Positions 55,111 to 64,000 of a stretch of 64,000 nucleotides of DNA are shown one piece after another (position 1 is the stretch's first letter; every line of letters begins with the position of its first letter). The DNA is from Piscirickettsiaceae bacterium (lineage in GTDB: Bacteria > Pseudomonadota > Gammaproteobacteria > Nitrosococcales > Methylophagaceae). Location of the stretch: the NCBI GenBank assembly GCA_013215775.1, contig JABSQO010000007.1, forward strand, positions 1 to 64,000. The letters run 5' to 3'. The notes under the pieces are model-generated. The model did no database searches and was not told the DNA's origin. It saw nothing but the letters and a program-made list of their open reading frames with translations. The translations under genes were made by a program, and so were the position numbers.

Positions 55111-55791
55111 TTAAAAACGACGACCAATACCTACTCCCCAAACAATGGGGTCAATATCAACTTTAATTTTGGCATCAGCAGTACCATTTAAAATATCTGA
55201 GAAGTGTGCCTCAGTATCAATATCAATGTATTTGACATCGGCATTGAAGAACCAGTCCTCATTGATTGCAATATCGACACCCGCTTGTACCGCAAAACCC
55301 CATGAACTATCTAGGTTAATGTTGTCGCCTGATGTCTCAATAATACCTGTTGTTTCTTCATCAAAGAAATAAGTATAGTTAATGCCGGCCCCAACATAAG
55401 GGCGGATATTTGAATTAGGTGAAAAGTGATATTGTAATAACAATGTTGGTGGTAAAACTTTAGCATTAATAACATTGCCTAAGCTTGCTGGCACGGCAGA
55501 TTTTTCACCTGTGACAGTATGCTCCGAATAGCCTAGGATTAATTCAACACCCCAGTTAGGAGAAATCATATAGGTGATATCTAATTCTGGAATAGTGTCG
55601 TTATCAACTTTTACACCGTCTCCATTATCGACACCATTAACTATTAAGCCTTTACTACTATCTTGTGGGTCAATATTGATAATCCGGCCGCGAATTAACC
55701 AATCGCCTGCTTCATAAGCCATTACGGGTGTTGCAATTGCTGAAATACCGGTTGCTGCTAATAGTGCAACAGCCAATTTTGTTACTTTCAT
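55111..55791 (-). CDS. ompW: Outer-membrane protein OmpW
   Basis: 226 residues. Signal peptide 1-25 (ISAIATPVMA), then EAGDWLIRGRIINIDPQ and a terminal GVGIGRRF with the final Phe that guides barrel insertion. ELDITYMISPNWGVELILGY is a family hallmark. OmpW is an 8-stranded barrel that may pass small hydrophobic molecules. A candidate FNR box lies 75 bp upstream, and an FNR-type regulator gene is next door on the same strand. Confidence 0.95.
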   Translation of the reverse strand: MKVTKLAVALLAATGISAIATPVMAYEAGDWLIRGRIINIDPQDSSKGLIVNGVDNGDGVKVDNDTIPELDITYMISPNWGVELILGYSEHTVTGEKSAVPASLGNVINAKVLPPTLLLQYHFSPNSNIRPYVGAGINYTYFFDEETTGIIETSGDNINLDSSWGFAVQAGVDIAINEDWFFNADVKYIDIDTEAHFSDILNGTADAKIKVDIDPIVWGVGIGRRF

Positions 55792-55865
55792 TCGTTCGTC
55801 TCCTGAAAATTTAAACCTAAAATTCTGTTTAACTAGAGATCATACGGGGCGGGAAATTCCTTGCC

Positions 55866-55879
55866 ATGATCCACGTCAA
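55866..55879. promoter_or_regulatory. Candidate FNR/ANR box upstream of ompW
   Basis: ATGATCCACGTCAA matches the TTGAT-N4-(A/G)TCAA pattern of FNR/ANR sites with one mismatch at the first base. It lies 75 bp upstream of the ompW start and about 75 bp downstream of the fnr stop. In E. coli ompW is under FNR control, so the site is plausible. Confidence 0.55.
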
Positions 55880-55953
55880 GAAAGAGCAGGTAATTCTGTT
55901 TTTGATAAAAATAGGGAGGTTGAACGGGTATTTAGCAGCTTGGGACTGGTTCT

Positions 55954-56706
55954 TTATTCGCCACAGAGTACTTCAAGTTTTTCCATATCACGAAGTGAAA
56001 TAGATTTGCCAGCAATGTTGATAAGTTGATCGTCTTGGAAGCGGGAAAATAGCCTGCTGACTGTTTCGACGGCCAATCCTAAATGGTTGGCAATATCACC
56101 ACGAGACATGCTTAGATGAAAGTTTGTAGCAGAGAATCCACGCACTTGGAACCGTTTGGATAATGATAATAAGAAAGAGGCTAATTTTTCATCAGCCGTT
56201 TTTTTGCCTAATAACAGCATTAGCCCTTTATCATTCGAAAGTTCTTTACTTAGGCGCGTTAACATTTGTATTTGTAGCTGAGGCATCTCTTTGCCAAATT
56301 CTTGCATTTGCTCATAGGGCAACTCACAAACACTACTGGTTTCGAGCGCTTCGGCATTAGATTGATAGACATTCTGATGGATGGCATCTAAACCGATAAA
56401 TTCGCCTGGGAAATAAAAGCCGGTGACTTGTTCGCGGCCGTCGTTAGCAGTAATGGTGGTTTTAAAAGAACCTGAGCGAACAACAAATAAAGATAAGAAT
56501 TGTTTGTCAGCAGAAAATAGCGGTTGATTACGTTTGTAATTATTACTACGCTTGATGATGGTGTCTAGCTTTACAAGGTCACTATTGTGTAAGCCGAGTG
56601 GTAAACATAGGCGATAGAGAGAGCAATCATGGCAAGCAACATTTTGATCATGCTCAATCTTGGCAAGGTCTTTAAAAAGCGGTGTCACATTGTCGAGTTG
56701 AGCCAT
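55954..56706 (-). CDS. fnr: FNR/ANR-type oxygen-responsive regulator
   Basis: 250 residues from ATG 56706 ([11 protein letters not shown]); a longer frame upstream is not supported. The N-terminal Cys cluster [10 protein letters not shown] (C-x2-C-x5-C, about 25-34) plus a fourth Cys in [11 protein letters not shown] provide the four ligands of an oxygen-labile 4Fe-4S cluster. A cyclic-nucleotide-binding-like domain and a C-terminal helix-turn-helix ([22 protein letters not shown]) follow. It controls genes for low-oxygen growth. It is divergent from hisB. Confidence 0.95.
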   Translation of the reverse strand: MAQLDNVTPLFKDLAKIEHDQNVACHDCSLYRLCLPLGLHNSDLVKLDTIIKRSNNYKRNQPLFSADKQFLSLFVVRSGSFKTTITANDGREQVTGFYFPGEFIGLDAIHQNVYQSNAEALETSSVCELPYEQMQEFGKEMPQLQIQMLTRLSKELSNDKGLMLLLGKKTADEKLASFLLSLSKRFQVRGFSATNFHLSMSRGDIANHLGLAVETVSRLFSRFQDDQLINIAGKSISLRDMEKLEVLCGE

Positions 56707-56804
56707 TACACACCTATATATTGAGATTCGACCATAATACCCCTTCAATCCCTGCACTGAAAGAGTTATTATGCTGGTCTATATCGCTGAACTCAGGAAA
56801 AATC

Positions 56805-57398
56805 ATGGCATCACGTATTGCAACGGTTGCACGTAACACACTTGAAACTCAAATTGAGGTGACCTTAAATCTTGATGGTAGTGGTCAGTTTAGTGCCGAA
56901 ACGGGTGTTCCTTTTCTTGATCATATGATGGAGCAAATTGCCCGCCACGGCCTATTTGATTTATCAATAAAAGCAAAAGGCGATTTGGAGATTGATGCAC
57001 ATCACACGGTGGAAGATATTGGCATTACCTTAGGTCAGGCCTTGAAGAAAGCGCTAGGCGACAAAAAAGGGGTAGTGCGTTATGGTCATGCTTTTGTGCC
57101 GCTAGATGAGGCATTGGCACGTGTTGTTTTAGATTTGTCAGGCCGCCCAGGATTAGAATTTGATGTGACTTTTACCCGCGATAAGATCGGTGAATTTGAT
57201 GTTGATTTGTTTTATGAGTTTTTCCAAGGCCTCACAAATCACGCTAGTATTACACTGCATATTGACTCATTAAAAGGCCGCAACTCGCACCATATTGCTG
57301 AGACAATATTTAAAGCATTCGGCCGAGCGTTACGTATGGCGGTTACGCTAGATCAGCGTGCATTGGGGCAATTGCCCACGACTAAAGGTGCTTTGTAA
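56805..57398 (+). CDS. hisB: Imidazoleglycerol-phosphate dehydratase HisB
   Basis: 197 residues from ATG 56805 with AGGAAA just upstream. It is the monofunctional form without the phosphatase half. The two metal-binding His clusters are [16 protein letters not shown] with [11 protein letters not shown], and later [13 protein letters not shown]. It catalyses the seventh step of histidine synthesis. It is first in the block hisB-H-A-F-I-E. Confidence 0.98.
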   Translation: MASRIATVARNTLETQIEVTLNLDGSGQFSAETGVPFLDHMMEQIARHGLFDLSIKAKGDLEIDAHHTVEDIGITLGQALKKALGDKKGVVRYGHAFVPLDEALARVVLDLSGRPGLEFDVTFTRDKIGEFDVDLFYEFFQGLTNHASITLHIDSLKGRNSHHIAETIFKAFGRALRMAVTLDQRALGQLPTTKGAL

Positions 57399-57446
57399 GG
57401 CTATTACGTACAGTAAGTTTTTGACAGTAGAACATACAGGTTATTT

Positions 57447-58088
57447 ATGAGTCGTGTAGCAGTGATTGATTATGGCATGGGCAATTTGCGCTCAGTCTCG
57501 AAAGCGTTAGAAGCCGTAGGAAATAATGTTGAAGTTGAAGTCACTTCTGATCCGAAGAAAATTCTTGCAGCTGATCATGTTGTTTTCCCCGGACAAGGTG
57601 CTATCGGTGCCTGTATGGCAGAACTTCAAAACCTAGGCCTAACAGACGTTATTCAGACGGTTGCGGCACAGAAACCTTTCTTAGGTATTTGTATTGGTAT
57701 GCAGTTATTGCTAACCCACAGTGATGAAAATGACGGGGTGGAAGGTTTAAATATTTTTTCAGGCAATGTGCGTCACTTTGATTTGTCAGTCGCAGAGGAT
57801 GGTAGTCATTTAAAAGTCCCTCATATGGGATGGAATGAAGTTCATCAGACAATATCCCATCCGTTGTGGGATAACATTGAACAAGATAGTCGCTTTTATT
57901 TCGTGCACAGTTATTTTACTGCACCAGATGATAATAAGGTGACAGCGGCTACGACGGCATATCCAGATAAGTTCACCTCAGCGGTATATAAAGACAATAT
58001 ATTTGCTGTGCAATTTCATCCAGAGAAGAGTCATCATGCTGGGCTACAATTATTATCAAATTTTTTAAATTGGGACGGTCAAGTTTAA
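57447..58088 (+). CDS. hisH: Imidazole glycerol phosphate synthase, glutaminase subunit HisH
   Basis: 213 residues. The glutaminase nucleophile Cys is in LGICIGMQLL (about 77-86) and the catalytic His-Glu pair in QFHPEKSHHAGL (about 192-203). GMGNLRSVSKAL opens the domain. It supplies ammonia to HisF. Spacing to hisB is 48 bp and to hisA 31 bp. Confidence 0.98.
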   Translation: MSRVAVIDYGMGNLRSVSKALEAVGNNVEVEVTSDPKKILAADHVVFPGQGAIGACMAELQNLGLTDVIQTVAAQKPFLGICIGMQLLLTHSDENDGVEGLNIFSGNVRHFDLSVAEDGSHLKVPHMGWNEVHQTISHPLWDNIEQDSRFYFVHSYFTAPDDNKVTAATTAYPDKFTSAVYKDNIFAVQFHPEKSHHAGLQLLSNFLNWDGQV

Positions 58089-58119
58089 TTAAAACTTTGC
58101 CCCTATTGGAGAGAACCTT

Positions 58120-58884
58120 ATGTTGTTAATCCCTGCCATTGATCTAAAAGAAGGTCATTGTGTCCGTCTGCGTCAGGGGCGCATGGAAGATAATACGGTA
58201 TTTTCTGAAGATCCGATTGCTGTTGCCCGTAAATGGGTTGAAGCAGGTGCAAAACGTTTGCATATGGTGGATCTTGATGGTGCTTTTGCCGGTAAACCAG
58301 TCAATGCAGAAATTATTCATCAGATCTGCAAAGAATTTCCTGATCTCGATGTACAAATTGGTGGTGGGATTCGTGATGAAGATACTATCCAAACGTATCT
58401 TGAAGCTGGTGTTCGCTATGTGATTATTGGAACTAAAGCGGTTAATGCTCCACATTTTGTTGGTGATGTGTGTGCTGAGTTTCCAGGACATATTATTGTT
58501 GGTTTAGACGCTAAAGATGGCAAAGTGGCGATTGATGGTTGGTCAAAACTGTCACACCATGATGTGACCGATATGGCCAAACATTTTGAACAAGATGGTG
58601 TCGAAGCCATTATTTACACCGACATTAGCCGAGATGGCATGATGCAAGGAGTGAATCTTGAATCAACGCGTGATTTAGCTCGTGCGATTAAGATTCCCGT
58701 TATTGCATCCGGTGGCGTAACGGATTATAACGATGTTAAAGCCTTATGCCATTATGAAAGTGAAGGTGTGATGGGTGCGATTGTAGGTCGCGCTATATAT
58801 GAAGGTACGATTGATCTTGCGGAAGGGCAAGCATTAGCGGATCGGTTAAATCCACCGCACGATTATATGGGAGTCTCAGAATAG
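58120..58884 (+). CDS. hisA: ProFAR isomerase HisA
   Basis: 254 residues forming a TIM barrel. The catalytic Asp residues are in [17 protein letters not shown] (Asp8) and [12 protein letters not shown] (about 130). It performs the ring-opening isomerisation before HisHF. GGAG lies before the ATG. It ends 3 bp before hisF. Confidence 0.98.
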   Translation: MLLIPAIDLKEGHCVRLRQGRMEDNTVFSEDPIAVARKWVEAGAKRLHMVDLDGAFAGKPVNAEIIHQICKEFPDLDVQIGGGIRDEDTIQTYLEAGVRYVIIGTKAVNAPHFVGDVCAEFPGHIIVGLDAKDGKVAIDGWSKLSHHDVTDMAKHFEQDGVEAIIYTDISRDGMMQGVNLESTRDLARAIKIPVIASGGVTDYNDVKALCHYESEGVMGAIVGRAIYEGTIDLAEGQALADRLNPPHDYMGVSE

Positions 58885-58887
58885 ATT

Positions 58888-59661
58888 ATGGGGTTAGCTA
58901 AACGCATTATTCCATGCCTTGATGTAGATAATGGTCGCGTAGTAAAAGGCGTACAGTTTGTTGATATTCGTGATGCAGGGGATCCTGTTGAAGTAGCAAA
59001 ACGCTATAACGAACAAGGTGCGGATGAAATTACATTTTTAGATATTAAAGCAACGCATGACAATCGAGGCACGATGGTTGATGTTGTTGAAGCGGTTGCA
59101 AGCCAAGTTTTTATCCCATTAACGGTGGGCGGAGGTATTCGCACCGTAGAGGATATTCGCCAGATGCTTAATGCGGGTGCAGATAAAGTAGGCATCAATT
59201 CTGCAGCAGTGAGTAACCCTGAATTTGTCCGTGAAGCGTCGCAAAAATTTGGATCGCAATGCATAGTTGTTGCCATTGATGCTAAACGTGTTTCAGCAGA
59301 GGGCGAGCCAAACCGCTGGGAAATATTTACCCATGGTGGTCGTAAACCAACAGGAATAGATGCCATTGAATGGGCAAAAAAAATGGTTGATTTTGGTGCT
59401 GGTGAAATATTATTAACCAGTATGGATCGTGACGGCACTAAATCTGGTTTTGATTTGGAATTAACGCGTGCCGTCAGCGATGCTGTTGCGGTACCCGTGA
59501 TTGCTTCAGGCGGTGTTGGTAAGTTACAAGATTTAACGGATGGGGTGAAAATTGGACGTGCCGATGCAGTATTGGCAGCCAGTATCTTTCACTTTGGTGA
59601 GCACACCGTTCAGGAAGCGAAACAGCAAATGGCATCACAAGGTATTGAGGTGCGATTATGA
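58888..59661 (+). CDS. hisF: Imidazole glycerol phosphate synthase, cyclase subunit HisF
   Basis: 257 residues, TIM barrel. Catalytic Asp11 is in [15 protein letters not shown] and Asp130 in [12 protein letters not shown]. It uses ammonia from HisH to form imidazole glycerol phosphate and AICAR. The hisI start overlaps its stop by 4 nt. Confidence 0.99.
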   Translation: MGLAKRIIPCLDVDNGRVVKGVQFVDIRDAGDPVEVAKRYNEQGADEITFLDIKATHDNRGTMVDVVEAVASQVFIPLTVGGGIRTVEDIRQMLNAGADKVGINSAAVSNPEFVREASQKFGSQCIVVAIDAKRVSAEGEPNRWEIFTHGGRKPTGIDAIEWAKKMVDFGAGEILLTSMDRDGTKSGFDLELTRAVSDAVAVPVIASGGVGKLQDLTDGVKIGRADAVLAASIFHFGEHTVQEAKQQMASQGIEVRL

Positions 59662-60038
59662 GCTGGCTAGAACAGGTTAAATGGAATAACGATGGTCTTA
59701 TCCCTGTTATTACTCAAGAGTTTGAATCGAAGCAAGTACTTACTTTAGCATGGATGAATAAAGAGGCTTTACAGCTTACTTTTGAAACCGGACATGCCGT
59801 TTACTGGTCTCGCTCTCGCCAGAAAATTTGGCATAAAGGCGAACAATCCGGTAATCAACAGCAGATTAAATCAATTCGCTTAGATTGTGATAACGATACG
59901 ATTTTATTAGAAGTAGTACAAAAAGGTGGTATAGCCTGCCATACTGGTCGTCATCATTGTTTCTATCAACAACTACAAGATGGTGAATGGAAAACGATCG
60001 AAGCAGTATTAAAAGATCCCAAAGAGATATACAAATGA
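59658..60038 (+). CDS. hisI: Phosphoribosyl-AMP cyclohydrolase HisI
   Basis: 126 residues, the cyclohydrolase domain alone. Motifs [12 protein letters not shown] and [18 protein letters not shown] are followed by zinc-site cysteines in RLDCDND and [11 protein letters not shown]. In E. coli it is fused to HisE; here the two are separate but overlap by 4 nt (ATGA). Confidence 0.98.
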   Translation: MSWLEQVKWNNDGLIPVITQEFESKQVLTLAWMNKEALQLTFETGHAVYWSRSRQKIWHKGEQSGNQQQIKSIRLDCDNDTILLEVVQKGGIACHTGRHHCFYQQLQDGEWKTIEAVLKDPKEIYK

Positions 60039-60352
60039 GTGATGTATTAAATGAATTAGCTGAAATTTTGGAAGAGCGTAAGCAAGCTGATCCAGAGAAG
60101 TCATATGTTGCTAGCCTGTACCAAGGTGGTACGGATAAAATTCTCAAAAAGCTAGGTGAAGAGGCAATCGAGGTAGTGATTGCTGGTAAAGATGGGAACC
60201 AGAAAGAAATTATTCACGAAACAGCAGATTTATGGTTTCATTGTTTAGTTCTGTTGGCCCATAATGATATTAATGTACAAAGTGTTTTAGATGAACTGGG
60301 ACGTCGATTTGGTTTATCCGGTCTGGAAGAAAAAGCCAATAGGAACAAATAA
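60035..60352 (+). CDS. hisE: Phosphoribosyl-ATP pyrophosphatase HisE
   Basis: 105 residues from ATG 60035, coupled to hisI. The MazG-like helix motifs [13 protein letters not shown] and [15 protein letters not shown] hold the metal-binding acidic residues. It performs the second step of histidine synthesis. The stop overlaps the hinT start (TAATG). Confidence 0.97.
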   Translation: MSDVLNELAEILEERKQADPEKSYVASLYQGGTDKILKKLGEEAIEVVIAGKDGNQKEIIHETADLWFHCLVLLAHNDINVQSVLDELGRRFGLSGLEEKANRNK

Positions 60353-60690
60353 TGTCGGATTGCTTATTTTGTAAAATTCTTGCTGGTGATATTCCTTCGG
60401 AAAAAGTGTTTGAAGATGAACAAATTTTTGTTTTTAAAGATATTTTCCCTAAAGCATCAGTGCATTTATTAGTTGTTCCCAAAATTCATATTGATAGCTT
60501 AGAGGAACTTAATACTGAACATGAAGCTCTGATTACACATATAATGCTGGCATTACCAAAACTTGCACGTTCTCAGGGTTTAAAAGATGGTTTCCGAACT
60601 ATTATCAATACCGGTCCTGGTGGTGGTCAAGAAGTAGGGCATTTACATATACACATACTGGGCGGTGACAATATGCCCAGTTTTAATTAG
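60352..60690 (+). CDS. hinT: HIT-family nucleotide hydrolase HinT
   Basis: 112 residues. CLFCKILAGDIPS opens the protein and the histidine triad is in GHLHIHILGG (about 98-107). HinT enzymes hydrolyse nucleoside phosphoramidates. It is translationally coupled to hisE and lies 9 bp before tatA, bridging the his and tat genes in one transcript. Confidence 0.96.
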   Translation: MSDCLFCKILAGDIPSEKVFEDEQIFVFKDIFPKASVHLLVVPKIHIDSLEELNTEHEALITHIMLALPKLARSQGLKDGFRTIINTGPGGGQEVGHLHIHILGGDNMPSFN

Positions 60691-60699
60691 GAGAAAGGT

Positions 60700-60939
60700 A
60701 TGGGATTTGGCGGAATAAGTATTTGGCAATTATTAATTGTTTTGGCCATTATCATATTATTGTTTGGTACCAAAAAATTACGATCTTTAGGTGGTGACTT
60801 AGGTAGTGCGATTAAAAGCTTTAAACAATCGGTGAGTGAAGGTGAAGGTAATACTGAGAGTAAAGACAGTGAATCGATTGAGCAAGATGATACGACTCAC
60901 GAGCAAGTAACTACCAAAAAAGATAAACACACGAGTTAA
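60700..60939 (+). CDS. tatA: Sec-independent translocase subunit TatA
   Basis: 79 residues. A short N-terminal membrane helix (about 8-22), the FGTKKL hinge, an amphipathic helix ([14 protein letters not shown]) and an acidic hydrophilic tail match TatA. It forms the pore-like assembly for folded proteins. First of tatABC. Confidence 0.97.
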   Translation: MGFGGISIWQLLIVLAIIILLFGTKKLRSLGGDLGSAIKSFKQSVSEGEGNTESKDSESIEQDDTTHEQVTTKKDKHTS

Positions 60940-60944
60940 CAATA

Positions 60945-61229
60945 GTGTTTGATATTGGTTTCTGGGAATTACTACTGATTGCCATAGTGGCATTAGTTGT
61001 TGTTGGGCCAGAACGTTTACCTAAACTTGTTCGAGTGACTGGCCTGTGGGTCGGTAAGGCGAATGCCTCTTTGCAAGCTGTTCGCAGTGAAATTTCACGC
61101 GAATTACGAGCAGAAGAGTTAAAACAAACACTCAATAAACCGATTGAGGACATAGCAGAACTTCAGAGTATTTTGCCAACTAAAGAGACCGATAAACCAG
61201 AGTCAAAGGATGACAATGGAAAAGGATAA
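60945..61229 (+). CDS. tatB: Sec-independent translocase subunit TatB
   Basis: 94 residues starting with GTG. MFDIGFWELLLIAIVALVVVGPERLP is the diagnostic TatB opening (Glu8 and the GPERLP hinge), followed by an amphipathic helix and charged tail. It forms the receptor complex with TatC for twin-arginine signal peptides. It overlaps tatC. Confidence 0.97.
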   Translation: MFDIGFWELLLIAIVALVVVGPERLPKLVRVTGLWVGKANASLQAVRSEISRELRAEELKQTLNKPIEDIAELQSILPTKETDKPESKDDNGKG

Positions 61230-61971
61230 TCAACAATCGCTCATTTTTCATTTAGTTGAGTTACGCGATCGACTATTACGCGGTATTTTAGTGGTGTTAT
61301 TGATTGCGGTTTGTTTGTTGCCGTTTTCTAATGATTTATATCATTTTCTAGCGGAACCGCTCCTGCAGCATCTGCCAGAATCAAGCACCATGATTGCCAC
61401 CGAAGTGGCATCCCCTTTCTTAACACCGTTTAAACTGACCTTAAGTGTTGCCATTATGTTGGCAATACCGGTGTTGTTGTATCAACTATGGGCATTTATT
61501 GCCCCAGGTTTATATGACAATGAACGCAAGATCGTCTTTCCACTATTGTTTGCCAGTACATGTTTATTCTTTTTAGGAATTATCTTTGCGTATGCAGTGG
61601 TTTTTCCGTTGGTATTTGGTTTTTTAACCCAAGCAGCACCGGAAGGTGTGGCGGTGATGACCGATATCAGTAGTTATTTAGACTTTGTCTTGAAACTATT
61701 TTTTGCATTTGGATTAGCATTTGAGGTGCCTATTGCCACCTTATTGTTGATCTGGACTGGCGTATCAACGGTAGAAAGTTTAGCTGAAAAACGTCCCTAT
61801 ATTATTGTCGGTGCATTTGTTGTTGGCATGTTGCTGACGCCCCCAGATATAATCTCACAGACATTATTGGCTGTGCCGGTGTGGCTACTATTTGAATTGG
61901 GTTTATTCTGCGCCCGCTGGCTGCCTAAAAAAAATCCAACAAGTAAAAGTGATTTAGACGACGGTGATTAA
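61216..61971 (+). CDS. tatC: Sec-independent translocase subunit TatC
   Basis: 251 residues from ATG 61216, which has AAAGGA five bases upstream; an in-frame ATG at 61210 overlaps that site. Six membrane helices. The receptor motif HLVELRDRLLRG is at residues 12-23 and the conserved Glu is in AFGLAFEVPIATLLL. It binds twin-arginine signals. Its stop is 3 bp from the convergent pentapeptide-type gene. Confidence 0.97.
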   Translation: MEKDNQQSLIFHLVELRDRLLRGILVVLLIAVCLLPFSNDLYHFLAEPLLQHLPESSTMIATEVASPFLTPFKLTLSVAIMLAIPVLLYQLWAFIAPGLYDNERKIVFPLLFASTCLFFLGIIFAYAVVFPLVFGFLTQAAPEGVAVMTDISSYLDFVLKLFFAFGLAFEVPIATLLLIWTGVSTVESLAEKRPYIIVGAFVVGMLLTPPDIISQTLLAVPVWLLFELGLFCARWLPKKNPTSKSDLDDGD

Positions 61972-61974
61972 AGA

Positions 61975-62334
61975 CTAGGTCGTGGCATTGATATTGCCAT
62001 AACGTAAACGCGTGCCATGTTCCAAAGACAATAGAATTTCTGAAGCATGAATGTCTTTAGGAAAAAACACCCCGGATATTTTTGCGGCATGAATACTCGC
62101 GCCTTCCATGCTTTTACAGTGAGAAAAATCAACTCCCCGTAAATCTGCCTGACGAAAATAACTGTCAGTAAAATCGAGTCCTTCTGTATTGATACCTTGT
62201 AAGTTTATGTGTCGAAAATCACAATTGACCAATACTGCTTTTTCGCCAGCGGTAATACGTTGATTGAACTCATCGACTTTACCGTCCCGCAATAAGCGGT
62301 ATAAAGGATCATCAGAAATAACAGGAGTAGCCAT
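61975..62334 (-). CDS. Small pentapeptide-repeat-like protein
   Basis: 119 residues. From about residue 35 the sequence follows five-residue periodicity with central Leu/Phe (VNCDF-RHINL-QGINT-EGLDF-TDSYF-RQADL-RGVDF), giving about eight coils of a right-handed quadrilateral helix. A short unrelated N-terminus precedes it. The role is unknown. It is 12 bp downstream of the next gene on the same strand, so the two may be co-transcribed. Confidence 0.68.
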   Translation of the reverse strand: MATPVISDDPLYRLLRDGKVDEFNQRITAGEKAVLVNCDFRHINLQGINTEGLDFTDSYFRQADLRGVDFSHCKSMEGASIHAAKISGVFFPKDIHASEILLSLEHGTRLRYGNINATT

Positions 62335-62346
62335 TAAATAAATTCC

Positions 62347-62595
62347 TTATGCAGTCAGGTTAATGCTGCCGTTAGGGTTGTTGGGATTAACATTTGTTGC
62401 ATCGGTTTCGTTAGTTTGTTCTACAACTTCAGTGTTTCGAATGGTTGTTGATTCTTGCTCGCTAACCGTGACAGTATTTTGTGTTTCATTACCACTTTGC
62501 GCCTGACTTGCACGGCCGACTAATTGTTCTTGCTGTGATAATGGATTTGTTAATGTGGGTTGTCCGCTAAATGGGGTAATTCCTGGAATCTCCAC
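62347..62595 (-). CDS. Small protein of unknown function, probably disordered
   Basis: 82 residues, rich in Gln, Asn, Thr and Ser with no hydrophobic core (MEIPGITPFSGQP at the start, NPNNPNGSINLTA at the end). An AGGAG-type site precedes the ATG. It is upstream of the pentapeptide-repeat gene and has no recognised family. Low-complexity composition means it could be a surface or flagellum-associated small protein, but nothing shows this. Confidence 0.5.
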   Translation of the reverse strand: MEIPGITPFSGQPTLTNPLSQQEQLVGRASQAQSGNETQNTVTVSEQESTTIRNTEVVEQTNETDATNVNPNNPNGSINLTA

Positions 62596-62782
62596 AATGC
62601 ACTCCTTATTTAGTTCAGAGCTTTAGCTTACAACGTGTCATTGAACTTGTAAAACCATCCCTAAGTATGGCCTGTATTTTTGTGACGTAGTTCACATTTT
62701 TTTATTTTTCACTAAAAAATAAGGCTAAATAGAGTCTCTAGAACCATGAGGCTGATACGGTTAAAAAAGAGAACGTCAGTAT

Positions 62783-63991
62783 TTAGGTTTTAAATTGTGA
62801 TGCAAGATCGTTGAGTCGCGTGGCCAAGCTCAATAATTCACTACTTGCTTGTGCTGTTTGACTTGCACCTTCGGTAGTCTGGTCGGTTAGCTGGCTAATG
62901 CGAACGACACTTTGATTTACTTCTTCGGCGACAGCGGATTGTTCTTGTGCTGCTGAAGAAATAAGCGCGTTCATATTATCGATTTCGGCTACTTTTTCTG
63001 CAATGGCGCTCAAGGCCACACCTGCGGCGGTCGCTTTTTCAAGTCCAATATTAGCTTTTCCACAACCATCTTCCATAACTTTTACGGCTTCTGATGAACG
63101 AGATTGTAGTTGTTCAATAATCGTTTTAATTTCCAGAGTGGCATCTTGAGTGCGCCCAGCCAGTGTTCGCACCTCATCAGCAACGACAGCAAAACCACGA
63201 CCTTGTTCACCAGCCCGCGCTGCTTCAATGGCTGCATTTAATGCCAATAAGTTTGTTTGTTCTGCAATGCCTTGGATAACCGCTAATACAGAGCCGATGG
63301 CACTACTATCCTCTTCTAAACCATGAATAACTGTTGAGGCATTCGCTAGGCTTGCTGACAAATCCTGAATAGTGGAGGCGGCCTCACTGACTATTACGGA
63401 ACCTGCTTGAGTCTCTGCATCCGCATTTTTTGCCGCTTCAGCCCCCATGTGTGCATTTCTAGCCACCTCTTCAGCGGAGGCTGCCAATTCTGTGATAGCA
63501 GTAGCTACTTGATCGGTTTCAGTTCGCTGTACCATCATATTTTGACTGGATTCAGCAGATAGGTTGTTTACTTGAGAAGAAGAGGTTGAAATACTACTTG
63601 TTGCTTGAGCAAACTCCACTAATACGGCAGAAAACTGCTGTAACATCATATTGACACCTTTAGCCATAGCATTAGCTAATTTATTATTACCTGGCGGGTT
63701 TAAAGGTTGTGTTAAATCGACATCGCCTTTTTCAATATCCTTTGCAATAAATTGCAATGAGCCAATGACATAATTTAAGGGATCCATGAACATAGGAATA
63801 AGTATTTTGACCAGAATGCCGTAGCTTAGTGCGCCAAGAATAAGTAAGGTGATTGCAGACCAAAATAAAATATCATCTATCTGTATTGTTGTTTTAGAGT
63901 GGTAGGACATTAGCGCCACCAGTACTATCGCCAATAGTAAGGCGGGGATCATGCTAAGCGATAGGAGTATTTGGAGTAACTGTTTTTTCAT
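62783..63991 (-). CDS. Methyl-accepting chemotaxis protein without a periplasmic sensor domain
   Basis: 402 residues. Two membrane helices (about 7-28 and 41-65) are joined by a loop of only about a dozen residues, so no periplasmic ligand domain exists. A short HAMP-like linker leads to the signalling domain with the CheA/CheW-binding hairpin [22 protein letters not shown] (about 238-259) and Glu/Gln-rich methylation helices. Signal input must come from the membrane or cytoplasm, for example redox or energy state. ATG at 63991 is close to the window edge. Confidence 0.93.
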   Translation of the reverse strand: MKKQLLQILLSLSMIPALLLAIVLVALMSYHSKTTIQIDDILFWSAITLLILGALSYGILVKILIPMFMDPLNYVIGSLQFIAKDIEKGDVDLTQPLNPPGNNKLANAMAKGVNMMLQQFSAVLVEFAQATSSISTSSSQVNNLSAESSQNMMVQRTETDQVATAITELAASAEEVARNAHMGAEAAKNADAETQAGSVIVSEAASTIQDLSASLANASTVIHGLEEDSSAIGSVLAVIQGIAEQTNLLALNAAIEAARAGEQGRGFAVVADEVRTLAGRTQDATLEIKTIIEQLQSRSSEAVKVMEDGCGKANIGLEKATAAGVALSAIAEKVAEIDNMNALISSAAQEQSAVAEEVNQSVVRISQLTDQTTEGASQTAQASSELLSLATRLNDLASQFKT

Positions 63992-64000
63992 GGTGCAATA

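Overview
The window reads as chromosomal DNA of an AT-leaning gammaproteobacterium that is probably a methylotroph of the Methylophaga type. Three things point there: the conserved gammaproteobacterial blocks (rpsU-yqeY-dnaG-rpoD, secB-grxC-yibN next to gpmI, tatABC after the his genes), a four-gene cluster of tetrahydromethanopterin/methanofuran-type cofactor genes (41110-44342), and B12-independent methionine synthesis. The genus is inference; no rRNA is present.

Region 1 (1-20560) is an accessory region. It ends on the right at a complete CAU-anticodon tRNA (20483-20559, probably tRNA-Ile2) lying 7 nt downstream of rpoD. Five dispersed copies of the 3' half of this tRNA plus its terminator lie to the left (922-1010, 6364-6445, 11796-11885, 14345-14433, 18124-18213). 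All are in the same orientation and all break at the anticodon loop, as expected for attachment-site scars left by successive integrations. They divide the region into five cargo modules: (i) an outer-membrane channel and a non-modular NRPS-like set (condensation, adenylation, carrier protein, hydrolase); (ii) NhaA, a secreted subtilase and a CDP-alcohol lipid/headgroup pair; (iii) DUF485-ActP acetate symport; (iv) a large membrane HD-GYP phosphodiesterase; (v) a secreted protein and a TetR/tautomerase pair with a clear palindromic operator. No intact integrase is visible. A 3' half of a second tRNA (Arg, CCU) lies at 11991-12042. A PafA-like alkaline phosphatase runs off the left edge.

Region 2 (20567-38727) is core genome: the macromolecular synthesis operon, tsaD, plsY, pterin genes (folB, folK, folM), a MidA-type methyltransferase, a lipoprotein, gpsA-secB-grxC-rhodanese-ArsR, gpmI-envC-ctpA-yajL and metR.

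Region 3 (38728-55060) holds metE, the methanogen-type cofactor cluster, NDH-2, cytochrome b561, gyrB-recF (without dnaA-dnaN), a rubredoxin/rubredoxin reductase pair with a broken rubrerythrin tail beside oxyR, a SCO-family protein and murJ.

Region 4 (55061-64000) holds ompW and an FNR-type regulator with a matching box, the his block hisBHAFIE-hinT, tatABC, two small proteins of unknown function and a methyl-accepting chemotaxis protein.
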